From the NCBI GenBank assembly GCA_937951455.1, contig CALFBU010000121.1, forward strand, positions 1 to 7,654: a stretch of DNA of 7,654 bases, read 5' to 3'. A model generated the notes under the pieces. It searched no databases and was not told the origin of the DNA. It worked only from the letters and a program-made list of their open reading frames with translations. The position numbers were made by a program, and so were the translations under genes. Positions 1 through 5,905 of the stretch are shown here, one piece after another (position 1 is the first letter of the stretch; every line of letters begins with the position of its first letter). Source of the stretch: an uncultured Rhizobiaceae group bacterium (GTDB lineage Bacteria > Pseudomonadota > Alphaproteobacteria > Rhizobiales > Rhizobiaceae).

Positions 1-386
1 TAACCGTTGCTGGTGTGTGGACAGATTATAACGTTTCGCTTTCCTGGATGGAGGATTTTGAAGCGCTTCATCTTGCATGTGCGTTTGATCTGAAAGTGCC
101 GGAAAGTCGCATCGTTGAAACTACAAAACTGCTTTCTCTTATTAACGAGCAAATGCTGATCGGACATTTTGATGTCTGGATGAAAGAAGGAACTGTTATG
201 TTCCGTCAAACCTTAATGTTAAATGGTGGTGCTGTGCCGACCGGTGAGCAGTTGGAATGCTTGATGGTTAGTGCGCTTGAAGCATGTGAACGTTATTATC
301 AGGCATTTCAATTTGTCGTTTGGGCAGGACATGCGGCAGAAAAAGCCATCGAAGGGGCTTTGTTTGAAACCCATGGCAGTGCATAA
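1..386 (+). CDS. YbjN domain-containing protein, 3' part only
   Basis: This gene is cut by the left edge of the window. The frame is open from the first full codon (position 3), so the GTG at 15 is not taken as a start; 127 residues up to the TAA at 384-386 are visible. The visible part has the look of the YbjN family (putative sensory transduction/chaperone-like proteins, usually about 160-170 residues in alphaproteobacteria): DYNVSLSWMEDFEALHLACA, then FDLKVPESR, then a helix containing LSLINEQMLIGHFDVW and a C-terminal helix ending near FETHGSA. The molecular role of this family is poorly defined. It lies 35 bp upstream of proC in the same direction and probably shares its transcript. The family call is by recognition of conserved wording, not by a search. 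Confidence 0.82.
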   Translation, partial: TVAGVWTDYNVSLSWMEDFEALHLACAFDLKVPESRIVETTKLLSLINEQMLIGHFDVWMKEGTVMFRQTLMLNGGAVPTGEQLECLMVSALEACERYYQAFQFVVWAGHAAEKAIEGALFETHGSA

Positions 387-421
387 TTATACCCTGACTT
401 TGATTGGTAAGGGGTAAGTTT

Positions 422-1225
422 ATGGATTTCTCAGTTGTGCTGGTTGGCGCCGGCAATATGGGTGGCGCCATGCTGAAGGGGTGGATCAGCAATGGCATGA
501 AGCCTGAAAATATTACGGTCATTGACCCGGGTATTTCTGAACGGTTTAAAAGCACATTCCTAAAATCGAGAATATGGCATTCTGAAACACCTGCCGGCAT
601 TTCGCCTCCAGACGTTTTGGTTTTGGCGATCAAGCCTCAAATGATGACGCAGGTACTTCCTACACTTGGCGGGCTAATCAAAGAAAATACCGCCGTTGTT
701 TCCGTTGCTGCCGGCACAAAACTTTCAACTCTTACGGATGTTCTTGGTGACATTGCTGCCATTCGCGTGATGCCGAATACGCCAGCATTGGTTTTGCGTG
801 GCATGAGCGTTGGATGTGCCAATGACAAGACGACTGATGAACAACGTGATCAGGTACATTCTCTCATGAATGCGATTGGCATGATCGAATGGGTAGAGGA
901 TGAAAAACTGATTGATGCGGTTACAGCCGTATCAGGAAGTGGACCTGCATATGTCTTTCATTTGGCCGAGTGTATGGCGCAGGCGGGTGTCAAAGCAGGG
1001 CTGCCAGAAGAGCTTGCCATGACGCTTGCTGTTCAAACCGTGTCAGGTGCTGGCGAACTTTTGCGAATGTCAGAGGATACACCAGAAACCTTGAGAAAAA
1101 ATGTGACATCTCCCAACGGTACAACTGCTGCAGCACTTGAGGTTTTGATGGGCGAGGGCGGCATGTCAGAACTGCTCGCAAAAGCAATCATGGCTGCGAA
1201 AAAACGTTCCGAGGAGTTGTCATGA
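422..1225 (+). CDS. proC: Pyrroline-5-carboxylate reductase
   Basis: ProC reduces 1-pyrroline-5-carboxylate to L-proline with NAD(P)H in the cytoplasm, the last step of proline synthesis. The 267-residue length is normal for the family. The N-terminal Rossmann motif is GAGNMGGA (residues 9-16). AIKPQ (69-73) and IRVMPNTPALV (114-124) follow in the dinucleotide-binding domain, and the all-helical C-terminal half carries AVSGSGPAYVFHLAE (169-183) and the signature VTSPNGTTAAALEVL (228-242). The signature has an Asn where many homologs have Gly (SPGGTT); I do not treat this as a defect. The ATG at 422 is chosen because AAGGGG (409-414) sits 7 bases upstream. An in-frame TTG at 404 lies before that site and has none of its own. 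The gene ends in an ATGA overlap with csaA, which suggests translational coupling. Confidence 0.96.
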   Translation: MDFSVVLVGAGNMGGAMLKGWISNGMKPENITVIDPGISERFKSTFLKSRIWHSETPAGISPPDVLVLAIKPQMMTQVLPTLGGLIKENTAVVSVAAGTKLSTLTDVLGDIAAIRVMPNTPALVLRGMSVGCANDKTTDEQRDQVHSLMNAIGMIEWVEDEKLIDAVTAVSGSGPAYVFHLAECMAQAGVKAGLPEELAMTLAVQTVSGAGELLRMSEDTPETLRKNVTSPNGTTAAALEVLMGEGGMSELLAKAIMAAKKRSEELS

Positions 1226-1569
1226 GCGATAGTCAACAAACCACTTTTGATGATTTTTTGAAAGTCGACATTCGTGTTGGTAAAATCATTCAAGTAGATG
1301 AATTTCCTGAAGCGAGAAAACCTGCGTGGAAGCTTCTGATTGATTTTGGTGACAAGATTGGCGTGAAGAAAAGTTCTGCCCAGATCGTTGCAAATTACAG
1401 TGCGGCTGAACTGGTTGGTAAACAGGTCATGGCGGTTGTGAATTTTCCTCCGCGCCAAATTGGTCCGTTTATGTCCGAGGTTTTAACACTTGGGTTTGAA
1501 GATGCGGATGGCAATGTGACTCTAGCCAGCGTTGATAAAGAAGTCCCCATCGGTGGCAGGTTGCACTAG
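1222..1569 (+). CDS. csaA: CsaA-type tRNA-binding protein
   Basis: This is a 115-residue single-domain protein of the CsaA/YgjH class, an OB-fold related to the C-terminal tRNA-binding domains of methionyl- and phenylalanyl-tRNA synthetases. The family is known to be dimeric and to bind tRNA; Bacillus CsaA was also described as a chaperone linked to secretion, and that role is not established here. Family motifs run along the whole length: FDDFLKVDIRVGKI (9-22), FPEARKPAWKL (28-38), the KKSSAQI segment (49-55), VNFPPRQIG (73-81) with SEVL (85-88), and a C-terminal VPIGGRLH. The ATG overlaps the proC stop by 4 bases, with GAGGAG (1211-1216) 5 bases upstream. The stop is one base away from the stop of the convergent histidine kinase gene. 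Confidence 0.93.
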   Translation: MSDSQQTTFDDFLKVDIRVGKIIQVDEFPEARKPAWKLLIDFGDKIGVKKSSAQIVANYSAAELVGKQVMAVVNFPPRQIGPFMSEVLTLGFEDADGNVTLASVDKEVPIGGRLH

Positions 1570-1570
1570 A

Positions 1571-2983
1571 TTATTTAGGCAGAACTACAATAACACGCAG
1601 TCCCCCTTGCGGGCTATCATACAGGTTGATGTCACCCCCATGATTACGTGCGATATCACGTGCGATTGAAAGTCCTAGCCCTGTACCTGTCTCATCGAGA
1701 TTGCGTGCCTCATCCAGACGCATAAAGGGCTTGAAAACCTCTTCTTTCATATCTTCAGGAACGCCCGGTCCGTCATCGTCAAAAGTCATGGTAATGCGTT
1801 CGCTGCCTTCAGACACTTTAACGCTTAGCTGGTCGGCATATCTGAATGCGTTGGAAACAATATTGGAGGTAAGTCTTGTGAAAGCGTTAGGACGGAATTT
1901 TAACGTAAGATCTGCTGGGCAGTCGATATCATAGTCTTTTTCCAATAAGTCTTTTTCAAGGTTATGGCGTTGAAGGACATCATTGATGTTTACGGTATCG
2001 ATGACCTCATCCGTATCGCCCTTTGCAAAGTCTATGTAGCCTTCAAGCATCTTTTGCATGTCATCCACATCAGCTTGCAGTTCTTCGGTTTCATTAGTCT
2101 GGCTCAAAAGTGCCAATTGCAATTTGAAGCGCGTTAGGACGGTTCGCAAATCATGACTTACGCCTGTTAGCATTGCGGTACGTTGTTCGATTTGGCGTTC
2201 TATACGTCCGCGCATTTGCAAGAAGGCCAGGCCAGCTTGCCGCACTTCACTTGCCCCTCTGATACGGAAGTCTTTTGGCATGACTTGCCCCTTGCCAAAG
2301 CTGTCTGCGGCATAGGACAGTTGCTGAATAGGGCGGATTTGATTGCGCAAGAAAAGAACGGCAATTATCAAAAGTACAAGCGAAGTGCCCACCATCCAGA
2401 TCAGGAAGATATGGCTGTTCGAGGCGTAGGCCTTGTTACGCAGAACAAATACGCGCAACACATTCTCAGGTTTTTCAAGCCGTATACGAATTTCCAGAAG
2501 ATCAGAATCGCCCACGGTATCAATCCAGAACGGCCGTCCGATTTGTTCAGTGATTTCTGTTCTTAACGTATCGTCCAGAAGTGAGAAGAAGGGTTTCCCC
2601 ACGGCTGGTGGAAACGGGTCTGGCGGCAATATAGAAATGTTCAGCCCAAGTCTGTCTCTTGCGATTTCCGTGATTTGAGCAAATTCCGGATCCTGTGGAT
2701 AATCTTCAATGACTTCGATAATGGCTGCGATGTCTGCAGTTACGCTTTTGGACAGTCTTTGCGTAACGGTTTGCCAATGTCGCTCCATAAAGACGAAAGC
2801 AATAACGGATTGTAACACAACCATTGGCACAATGATGATGAGAAGAGATCTCGCGTAAAGACCTTTTGGCATTTTGCGAGAAAACCACCTTGCAAAAACC
2901 TGCAAAGGGTTACGCTTGCTCTTAAGCGGTAAGGGCGCGGTGTCAGCTTCTTTAGGTGTCAATGCATTGCCTGTTGTTTGCAA
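1571..2983 (-). CDS. EnvZ-type sensor histidine kinase
   Basis: This is an inner-membrane sensor kinase, the likely partner of the response regulator just upstream. In order along 470 residues: a basic cytoplasmic N-terminus; TM1 about 46-66; a periplasmic sensor region about 67-190; TM2 about 191-212; a HAMP linker about 213-268 (NQIRPIQQL start); the dimerisation/phosphoacceptor helix with SHDLRT, where H277 is the phosphorylated His; an N-box with N374/N378 (TSNIVSNAFRY); a G1 box DDDGPGVPE (402-410); an F box FKPF (417-420); and a G2 box GTGLGLSIA (433-441). All catalytic elements are present, so it should be active. The start is uncertain. TTG at 2983 is the first possible one after a stop at 2999-3001, but no clear ribosome binding site precedes it; TTG at 2962 and ATG at 2872 (just before PKGLYARS) are alternatives. 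The gap to the regulator gene is 97 bp. The signal it senses is not evident. Confidence 0.93.
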   Translation of the reverse strand: MQTTGNALTPKEADTAPLPLKSKRNPLQVFARWFSRKMPKGLYARSLLIIIVPMVVLQSVIAFVFMERHWQTVTQRLSKSVTADIAAIIEVIEDYPQDPEFAQITEIARDRLGLNISILPPDPFPPAVGKPFFSLLDDTLRTEITEQIGRPFWIDTVGDSDLLEIRIRLEKPENVLRVFVLRNKAYASNSHIFLIWMVGTSLVLLIIAVLFLRNQIRPIQQLSYAADSFGKGQVMPKDFRIRGASEVRQAGLAFLQMRGRIERQIEQRTAMLTGVSHDLRTVLTRFKLQLALLSQTNETEELQADVDDMQKMLEGYIDFAKGDTDEVIDTVNINDVLQRHNLEKDLLEKDYDIDCPADLTLKFRPNAFTRLTSNIVSNAFRYADQLSVKVSEGSERITMTFDDDGPGVPEDMKEEVFKPFMRLDEARNLDETGTGLGLSIARDIARNHGGDINLYDSPQGGLRVIVVLPK

Positions 2984-3080
2984 ATATGAAGCTGCGTTTT
3001 ACGCATGCCTCAAAACGTCAGACTATAATATTCCACACTAGCGGCAATAATAAAACTGAATAAATCCATGCTATTTCGAA

Positions 3081-3812
3081 TTAGGCATTTACGCTTAAGC
3101 GATATCCCACACCTCTAACGGTTTGAAGCCATTTTGGATTGGTTGGATCTTCTTCGATTTTGCGTCTGAGACGATTGATTTGTACATCTATCTTGCGTTC
3201 CCCGGCAATGCTTTCTGACCCGAGAAGTTCATGTCGTGCTATCGTTCCACCGGGTTTAGAGGCAAAAGTCGTCAAAATTTCACGCTCGCGGTCTGTTAGC
3301 CTGACCATTTCACCATTGAGCTTTAATTCGCCACGGGTGACCGAGAAGTGATAATCGCCAAAGTGCACCTGCTCTATGGCTGGTTCTTCGGGTTTGATGG
3401 TTCTTTTTAATATGCTGTTGATGCGCAAAACCAACTCACGCGGTTCGAAAGGTTTTGGCAGGTAGTCATCGGCTCCTGCTTCAAGTCCTTCAATGCGGTT
3501 TTCGATATCTGCCAGGGCTGTTAGCATTAGGATTGGAATTTCCTTTACTTCACGCAAGGACTTAGTCAGGCTAATGCCTGTTTCACCTGGCATCATCACG
3601 TCGACCACGAGTAAATCGAACTCAAGGTTTTCTATTTTCTTGCGCGCCTCATTGGCATCCGATGCATTGGATACGCGAAATCCATTGCTTGATAAATATC
3701 TGGAAAGAAGCTCTCTTAGACGTTTGTCATCATCAACCACAAGAACATGCGGTGCTTCATCTTCCGGTTTTGTCATTATTGGAGCATTATTATTCATGTT
3801 ATTCCCATCCAT
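3081..3812 (-). CDS. OmpR/PhoB-family response regulator (PetR-like)
   Basis: This is a two-domain DNA-binding response regulator of 243 residues. The receiver domain spans about 22-136, with the acidic pocket at D27-D29, the phosphoacceptor D71 (VVDVMMPG), the switch T98 (MLTA) and K120 (LPKPF). The winged-helix OmpR-type domain spans about 148-241, with RLTDREREIL, IARHELLG, the recognition-helix region IDVQINRLRRKIEEDP, and the wing VRGVGYRL. It should be phosphorylated by the kinase encoded next to it. Order and sequence resemble the petP-petR pair known from Rhodobacter, where PetR is needed for respiratory and photosynthetic growth; I make this link from memory of the family, and the target genes here are unknown. 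Three ATGs compete: 3812 (used here, weak GAAAG 8 bases upstream), 3797 and 3776. The last would give MTKPEDEAPHVL, close to many homologs. Confidence 0.93.
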   Translation of the reverse strand: MDGNNMNNNAPIMTKPEDEAPHVLVVDDDKRLRELLSRYLSSNGFRVSNASDANEARKKIENLEFDLLVVDVMMPGETGISLTKSLREVKEIPILMLTALADIENRIEGLEAGADDYLPKPFEPRELVLRINSILKRTIKPEEPAIEQVHFGDYHFSVTRGELKLNGEMVRLTDREREILTTFASKPGGTIARHELLGSESIAGERKIDVQINRLRRKIEEDPTNPKWLQTVRGVGYRLSVNA

Positions 3813-3850
3813 AATATGCTTTCAGATTAATGCTTGGATCAATTTCTACA

Positions 3851-3890
3851 AATAAAGTTTTATATCGTTTTAAAACAACTCAGCTTTATT
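3851..3890. repeat. AT-rich nested inverted repeats upstream of the response regulator gene
   Basis: In the 94-bp gap between the MarR gene and the response regulator gene, AATAAAG (3851-3857) is matched by CTTTATT (3884-3890). The perfect 10-bp palindrome GTTTTAAAAC (3867-3876) lies between them. The stretch is very A+T-rich and is placed where a promoter or operator for the regulator-kinase pair would be expected. I could not fit a convincing -35/-10 pair, and repeats this short arise easily in AT-rich DNA. Confidence 0.25.
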
Positions 3891-3906
3891 CTTCACCATA
3901 AAGCCG

Positions 3907-4371
3907 CTATTTTTGTGATCCGATCATGGTATTTAAAAATTCAATAATCTGCTCTCTTGCTTCTGGTTTGGTTGCCTCAAAGGCATTCTGAATGCGGTTT
4001 GATTGCGGTTGTGACAAAGCCAACACCAAATCTTTCCCCTTTTCAGTTACAAATAAAAGGCGCTTGCGGCGATCGTTTTTTCCTTCCGTTTGCAGAATAT
4101 AATTTGAGTCAATCAACTGACGCAAAACCCTGGCCAGACTTTGCTTTGTTATTTTCAAAATCGATAAAAGTTCTGCAACGGTCATGCCTGGGTTTCGGCT
4201 GACAAAATATAATGTACGGTGATGAGCGCGTCCAAAGCCCAGATTTTGCAAAATCCGGTCAGGGTCTGAAATGAAATCACGATAGGCAAAAAACAATAAT
4301 TCAATTGTTTCCAACTCCTCAATATCATGACCTGTGATAGGCTGTTTTATTGGTGTCTCAATATCACTCAT
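3907..4371 (-). CDS. MarR-family transcriptional regulator (PetP-like)
   Basis: This is a 154-residue winged-helix repressor/activator that acts as a dimer on DNA. The N-terminal helix ELLFFAYRDFISDPDRIL (about 24-41) belongs to the dimer interface. GFGRAHHRTLYFVSRNPGMT (45-64) leads into the winged HTH: AELLSILKITKQSLARVLRQL, with the recognition helix about 75-88, followed by the wing with the typical DRRKR (100-104). This wording is common to a conserved alphaproteobacterial group related to PetP. I chose the ATG at 4371. An in-frame TTG at 4392 would lie upstream of the predicted promoter -10, and neither start has a Shine-Dalgarno site. The gene diverges from ilvE, and a perfect 31-bp inverted repeat between them is its likely operator, which would make it autoregulated. 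It is followed at 94 bp by the two-component genes. The ligand is unknown. Confidence 0.92.
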   Translation of the reverse strand: MSDIETPIKQPITGHDIEELETIELLFFAYRDFISDPDRILQNLGFGRAHHRTLYFVSRNPGMTVAELLSILKITKQSLARVLRQLIDSNYILQTEGKNDRRKRLLFVTEKGKDLVLALSQPQSNRIQNAFEATKPEAREQIIEFLNTMIGSQK

Positions 4372-4378
4372 AAACGGT

Positions 4379-4407
4379 TTTATGGCATACAATTAAAACT
4401 ATGTCAG
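4379..4407 (-). promoter_or_regulatory. Predicted promoter of the MarR gene
   Basis: On the - strand, CTGACA (4407-4402; 5 of 6 to TTGACA) is followed after exactly 17 bases by CATAAA (4384-4379; 4 of 6 to TATAAT). Transcription would begin near 4372, next to the ATG at 4371, giving a leaderless message. The -35 lies in the left arm of the inverted repeat, so a bound regulator would block it. This is a prediction from consensus only. Confidence 0.45.
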
Positions 4408-4425
4408 TAGTGTTGACATAGTTTT
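4395..4425. promoter_or_regulatory. Perfect 31-bp inverted repeat, likely MarR operator
   Basis: AAAACTATGTCA (4395-4406) and TGACATAGTTTT (4414-4425) are exact reverse complements with a 7-base spacer GTAGTGT. A dyad of this kind between a MarR-family gene and its divergent neighbour is the classic arrangement for autoregulation. Because each arm reads TGACATAG on its own strand, the site supplies a near-consensus -35 for both directions. There is no U-run after either arm and it lies upstream of both genes, so it is not a terminator. Binding by the adjacent MarR protein is inferred from position. Confidence 0.72.
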
Positions 4426-4441
4426 GTTTTGCTCCTACGGT
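4413..4441 (+). promoter_or_regulatory. Predicted ilvE promoter
   Basis: A perfect -35 TTGACA (4413-4418) is followed by a 17-base spacer and TACGGT (4436-4441), which keeps the T, A and final T of the -10 consensus. The start point would be near 4448, leaving a leader of about 65 bases before the ilvE ATG. The -35 is inside the right arm of the inverted repeat, so ilvE is probably controlled by whatever binds that dyad. Confidence 0.5.
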
Positions 4442-4512
4442 TTTCGCTGTGCAAATTGTTAGATAATAGACACTTTTGCAAATTTACGTTGATGTTGCTT
4501 GGAGATAAGAAA

Positions 4513-5394
4513 ATGGCAGGCGTTCCTTACGATCAAATGAGTGGGCATATTTGGTATAATGGCGAATTGGTGCCATGGGGTGACGCGAACGTTCACGTGC
4601 TGACGCATGGGCTTCATTATGCAAGTAGCGTTTTTGAAGGCGAACGTGCTTACGAAGGTCAAATATTCAAGCTGCAAGAACATACAGAACGTCTTTTCTT
4701 TTCTGCGGAAACGCTCGGTATGGAAATTCCCTACACAATCGAAGAAATTAATCAGGCATGTATCGATACGCTTGAAAAGCAAGGTCTGACCAATGCCTAT
4801 GTTCGCCCTGTTGTTTGGCGTGGCAGCGAGATGATGGGTGTTTCTGCGCAATCAAACCGCATTAATGTCGCCATCGCCGTTTGGGATTGGCCAAGTTATT
4901 TTGCGCCTGAAGAACGCCTGAAAGGCATCCGCCTTGATCGCGCCAAATGGTGCAGACCCGATCCTAAAACAATTCCATGTTTTGCAAAAGCTGCGGGTCT
5001 TTACATGATCTGTACGTTGTCTAAACATGCTGCGGAAGAAAACGGATATGCTGATGCATTGATGCTCGATTATAGAGGTCAGGTTGCGGAGGCGACTGGT
5101 GCTAATATTTTCTTCATCAAGGACGGTGTCATTCATACACCTACGCCAGACTGTTTCCTCAACGGTATTACCCGACAAACGGTTGTTGATCTGGCAAAGG
5201 CGCGTCAAATTGAAGTTGTGGAACGTGTCATCATGCCAGAAGAAATGGCTGACTTCACCGAGTGTTTCCTGACTGGTACTGCGGCTGAAGTAACGCCTGT
5301 CTCCGAAATCGGTGAATACAATTTCACGCCAGGTGAAATTTGTAAAACGCTTATGGAAGATTACGATAAGGCAGTGCGTGCGCACGCTTCTTAG
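4513..5394 (+). CDS. ilvE: Branched-chain amino acid aminotransferase
   Basis: This is a PLP-dependent fold-type IV transaminase. It interconverts leucine, isoleucine and valine with their 2-oxo acids using glutamate/2-oxoglutarate, in the cytoplasm. The 293 residues match the common alphaproteobacterial length. Motifs visible are the N-terminal MSGHIWYNGELVPW, then VHVLTHGLHYASSVFEGERAY (27-47), EHTERL with R60, AYVRP (96-100), CFAKAAG with the Schiff-base lysine K159 (156-162), EATGANIFF with E193 (193-201), LNGITRQTV (216-224) and the phosphate-binding TGTAAEVTPV (255-264). The start is the ATG at 4513, with GGAG (4501-4504) 8 bases upstream. In-frame TTG 4429 and ATG 4492 have no such site, and 4429 would begin within the promoter. 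It diverges from the MarR gene and shares the 31-bp inverted repeat with it. Confidence 0.95.
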   Translation: MAGVPYDQMSGHIWYNGELVPWGDANVHVLTHGLHYASSVFEGERAYEGQIFKLQEHTERLFFSAETLGMEIPYTIEEINQACIDTLEKQGLTNAYVRPVVWRGSEMMGVSAQSNRINVAIAVWDWPSYFAPEERLKGIRLDRAKWCRPDPKTIPCFAKAAGLYMICTLSKHAAEENGYADALMLDYRGQVAEATGANIFFIKDGVIHTPTPDCFLNGITRQTVVDLAKARQIEVVERVIMPEEMADFTECFLTGTAAEVTPVSEIGEYNFTPGEICKTLMEDYDKAVRAHAS

Positions 5395-5498
5395 GCTTAA
5401 TAACCGCGAAAAACCATTCATAAGTTATTAACCATAAAATTTAAGAGATGCTTAACTATGGTTTACCTTTGGTCAACATCAGAGTAATGTTTCGCTGG

Positions 5499-5558
5499 GC
5501 ATTAATTCAATGCTAAATTCGTGACAGGGGTTGTCACTCAAGGTTCATTTTTCGAACC
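5499..5558. repeat. Three successive short inverted repeats in the leader of the glycine-rich gene
   Basis: The 182-bp gap after ilvE contains, in its last 80 bases, three dyads in a row: GCATT-5-AATGC (5499-5513), GTGACA-5-TGTCAC (5521-5537, perfect, 17 bp) and GGTTC-7-GAACC (5542-5558). The last ends four bases before the ribosome binding site AGGGAG (5563-5568). They could be an mRNA leader fold or operator sites around a promoter; I found no convincing -35/-10 pair to decide. A longer imperfect dyad, AACCATA (5430-5436) and TATGGTT (5457-5463), lies further upstream. None is followed by a U-run that would make a clear terminator for ilvE. Confidence 0.4.
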
Positions 5559-5576
5559 AAACAGGGAGCTAATATA

Positions 5577-5879
5577 ATGGAAGCAATTCTACCTTTAATC
5601 ATTCAAGCAGTATCAGGCATGGTCGGCGGCGGTATCGCTGGCGGTATTCTTAAACAAGCAGCTATGAGCATGTTGCCTAAGCTACTTGCTGGCGGCATCG
5701 GCGGTATCGCTGGCGGTTCGGCTTTGGGTTCACTCATCGGCGGCGCTGCAGGTGCAGCTACTGGTGACGCAGGTTCCGGTCTTGATCTTGGTTCGCTTAT
5801 CGGCCAAATCGGTGGCGGTGCTGTTGGCGGTGGTGCGTTGACTGGCATTGCTGGCATGTTGCTGGGCAAAAAAGGCTAA
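5577..5879 (+). CDS. Glycine-rich small protein, function unknown
   Basis: This is a 100-residue protein with 31 glycines, and alanine, isoleucine and leucine make up most of the rest. There are no aromatic residues and no cysteine. It opens with a hydrophobic helix MEAILPLIIQAVSGMVGGGI, without a typical signal peptidase site, and then carries repeated GxxxG/GG(I/A)AGG patterns at about 17-23 and 37-47, and again around 52-62 and 79-94. A short more polar stretch TGDAGSGLDLG (62-72) interrupts them, and the end is LLGKKG. Such glycine-zipper patterns usually mark helix packing in or on membranes. Similar small proteins occur in many Hyphomicrobiales as hypothetical proteins, as far as I remember. 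The ATG has AGGGAG 8 bases upstream. The gene is flanked by a structured leader and a strong terminator, so it is probably a single-gene transcript. No function can be given. Confidence 0.85.
   Translation: MEAILPLIIQAVSGMVGGGIAGGILKQAAMSMLPKLLAGGIGGIAGGSALGSLIGGAAGAATGDAGSGLDLGSLIGQIGGGAVGGGALTGIAGMLLGKKG
5627..5717 (+). repeat. 19-bp exact direct repeat inside the glycine-rich gene
   Basis: CGGCGGTATCGCTGGCGGT occurs at 5627-5645 and again at 5699-5717, 72 bases (24 codons) apart and so in the same frame. Both copies encode GGIAGG cores. This suggests growth of the gene by internal duplication or conversion between glycine-zipper segments. Confidence 0.8.
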
Positions 5880-5905
5880 TCAAGCTTTTTACCAGATTAC
5901 AATTC

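Noticed and set aside
404..421. Upstream TTG start for proC
   Set aside because: The ribosome binding site AAGGGG at 409-414 would be inside the coding region, and ATG 422 gives the standard N-terminus before the Rossmann motif.
4429..4512. Longer ilvE form from TTG 4429 or ATG 4492
   Set aside because: TTG 4429 lies in the promoter spacer and ATG 4492 has no ribosome binding site. ATG 4513 has GGAG at proper spacing and matches the usual family N-terminus.
4852..5421. A 189-codon open frame on the - strand opposite ilvE
   Set aside because: It lies entirely against a well recognised aminotransferase and its translation has no family-like pattern. It is a shadow of the ilvE codon bias.
5448..5516. 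A 22-codon open frame after ilvE, which could be a leader peptide
   Set aside because: The purine stretch AAGAG touches the ATG with no spacing, the sequence lacks a run of regulatory codons, and the dyads around it do not form an attenuator.
5542..5558. GGTTC-N7-GAACC considered as an SOS (LexA) box
   Set aside because: The alphaproteobacterial LexA site is a direct repeat (GTTC-N7-GTTC), while this one is inverted. The downstream gene is not a typical SOS gene.
5603..5869. An 88-codon Pro/Ala/Ser-rich open frame on the - strand opposite the glycine-rich gene
   Set aside because: It is the mirror of GGC/GGT codons, with no ribosome binding site. The + strand gene has a good ribosome binding site and a terminator.
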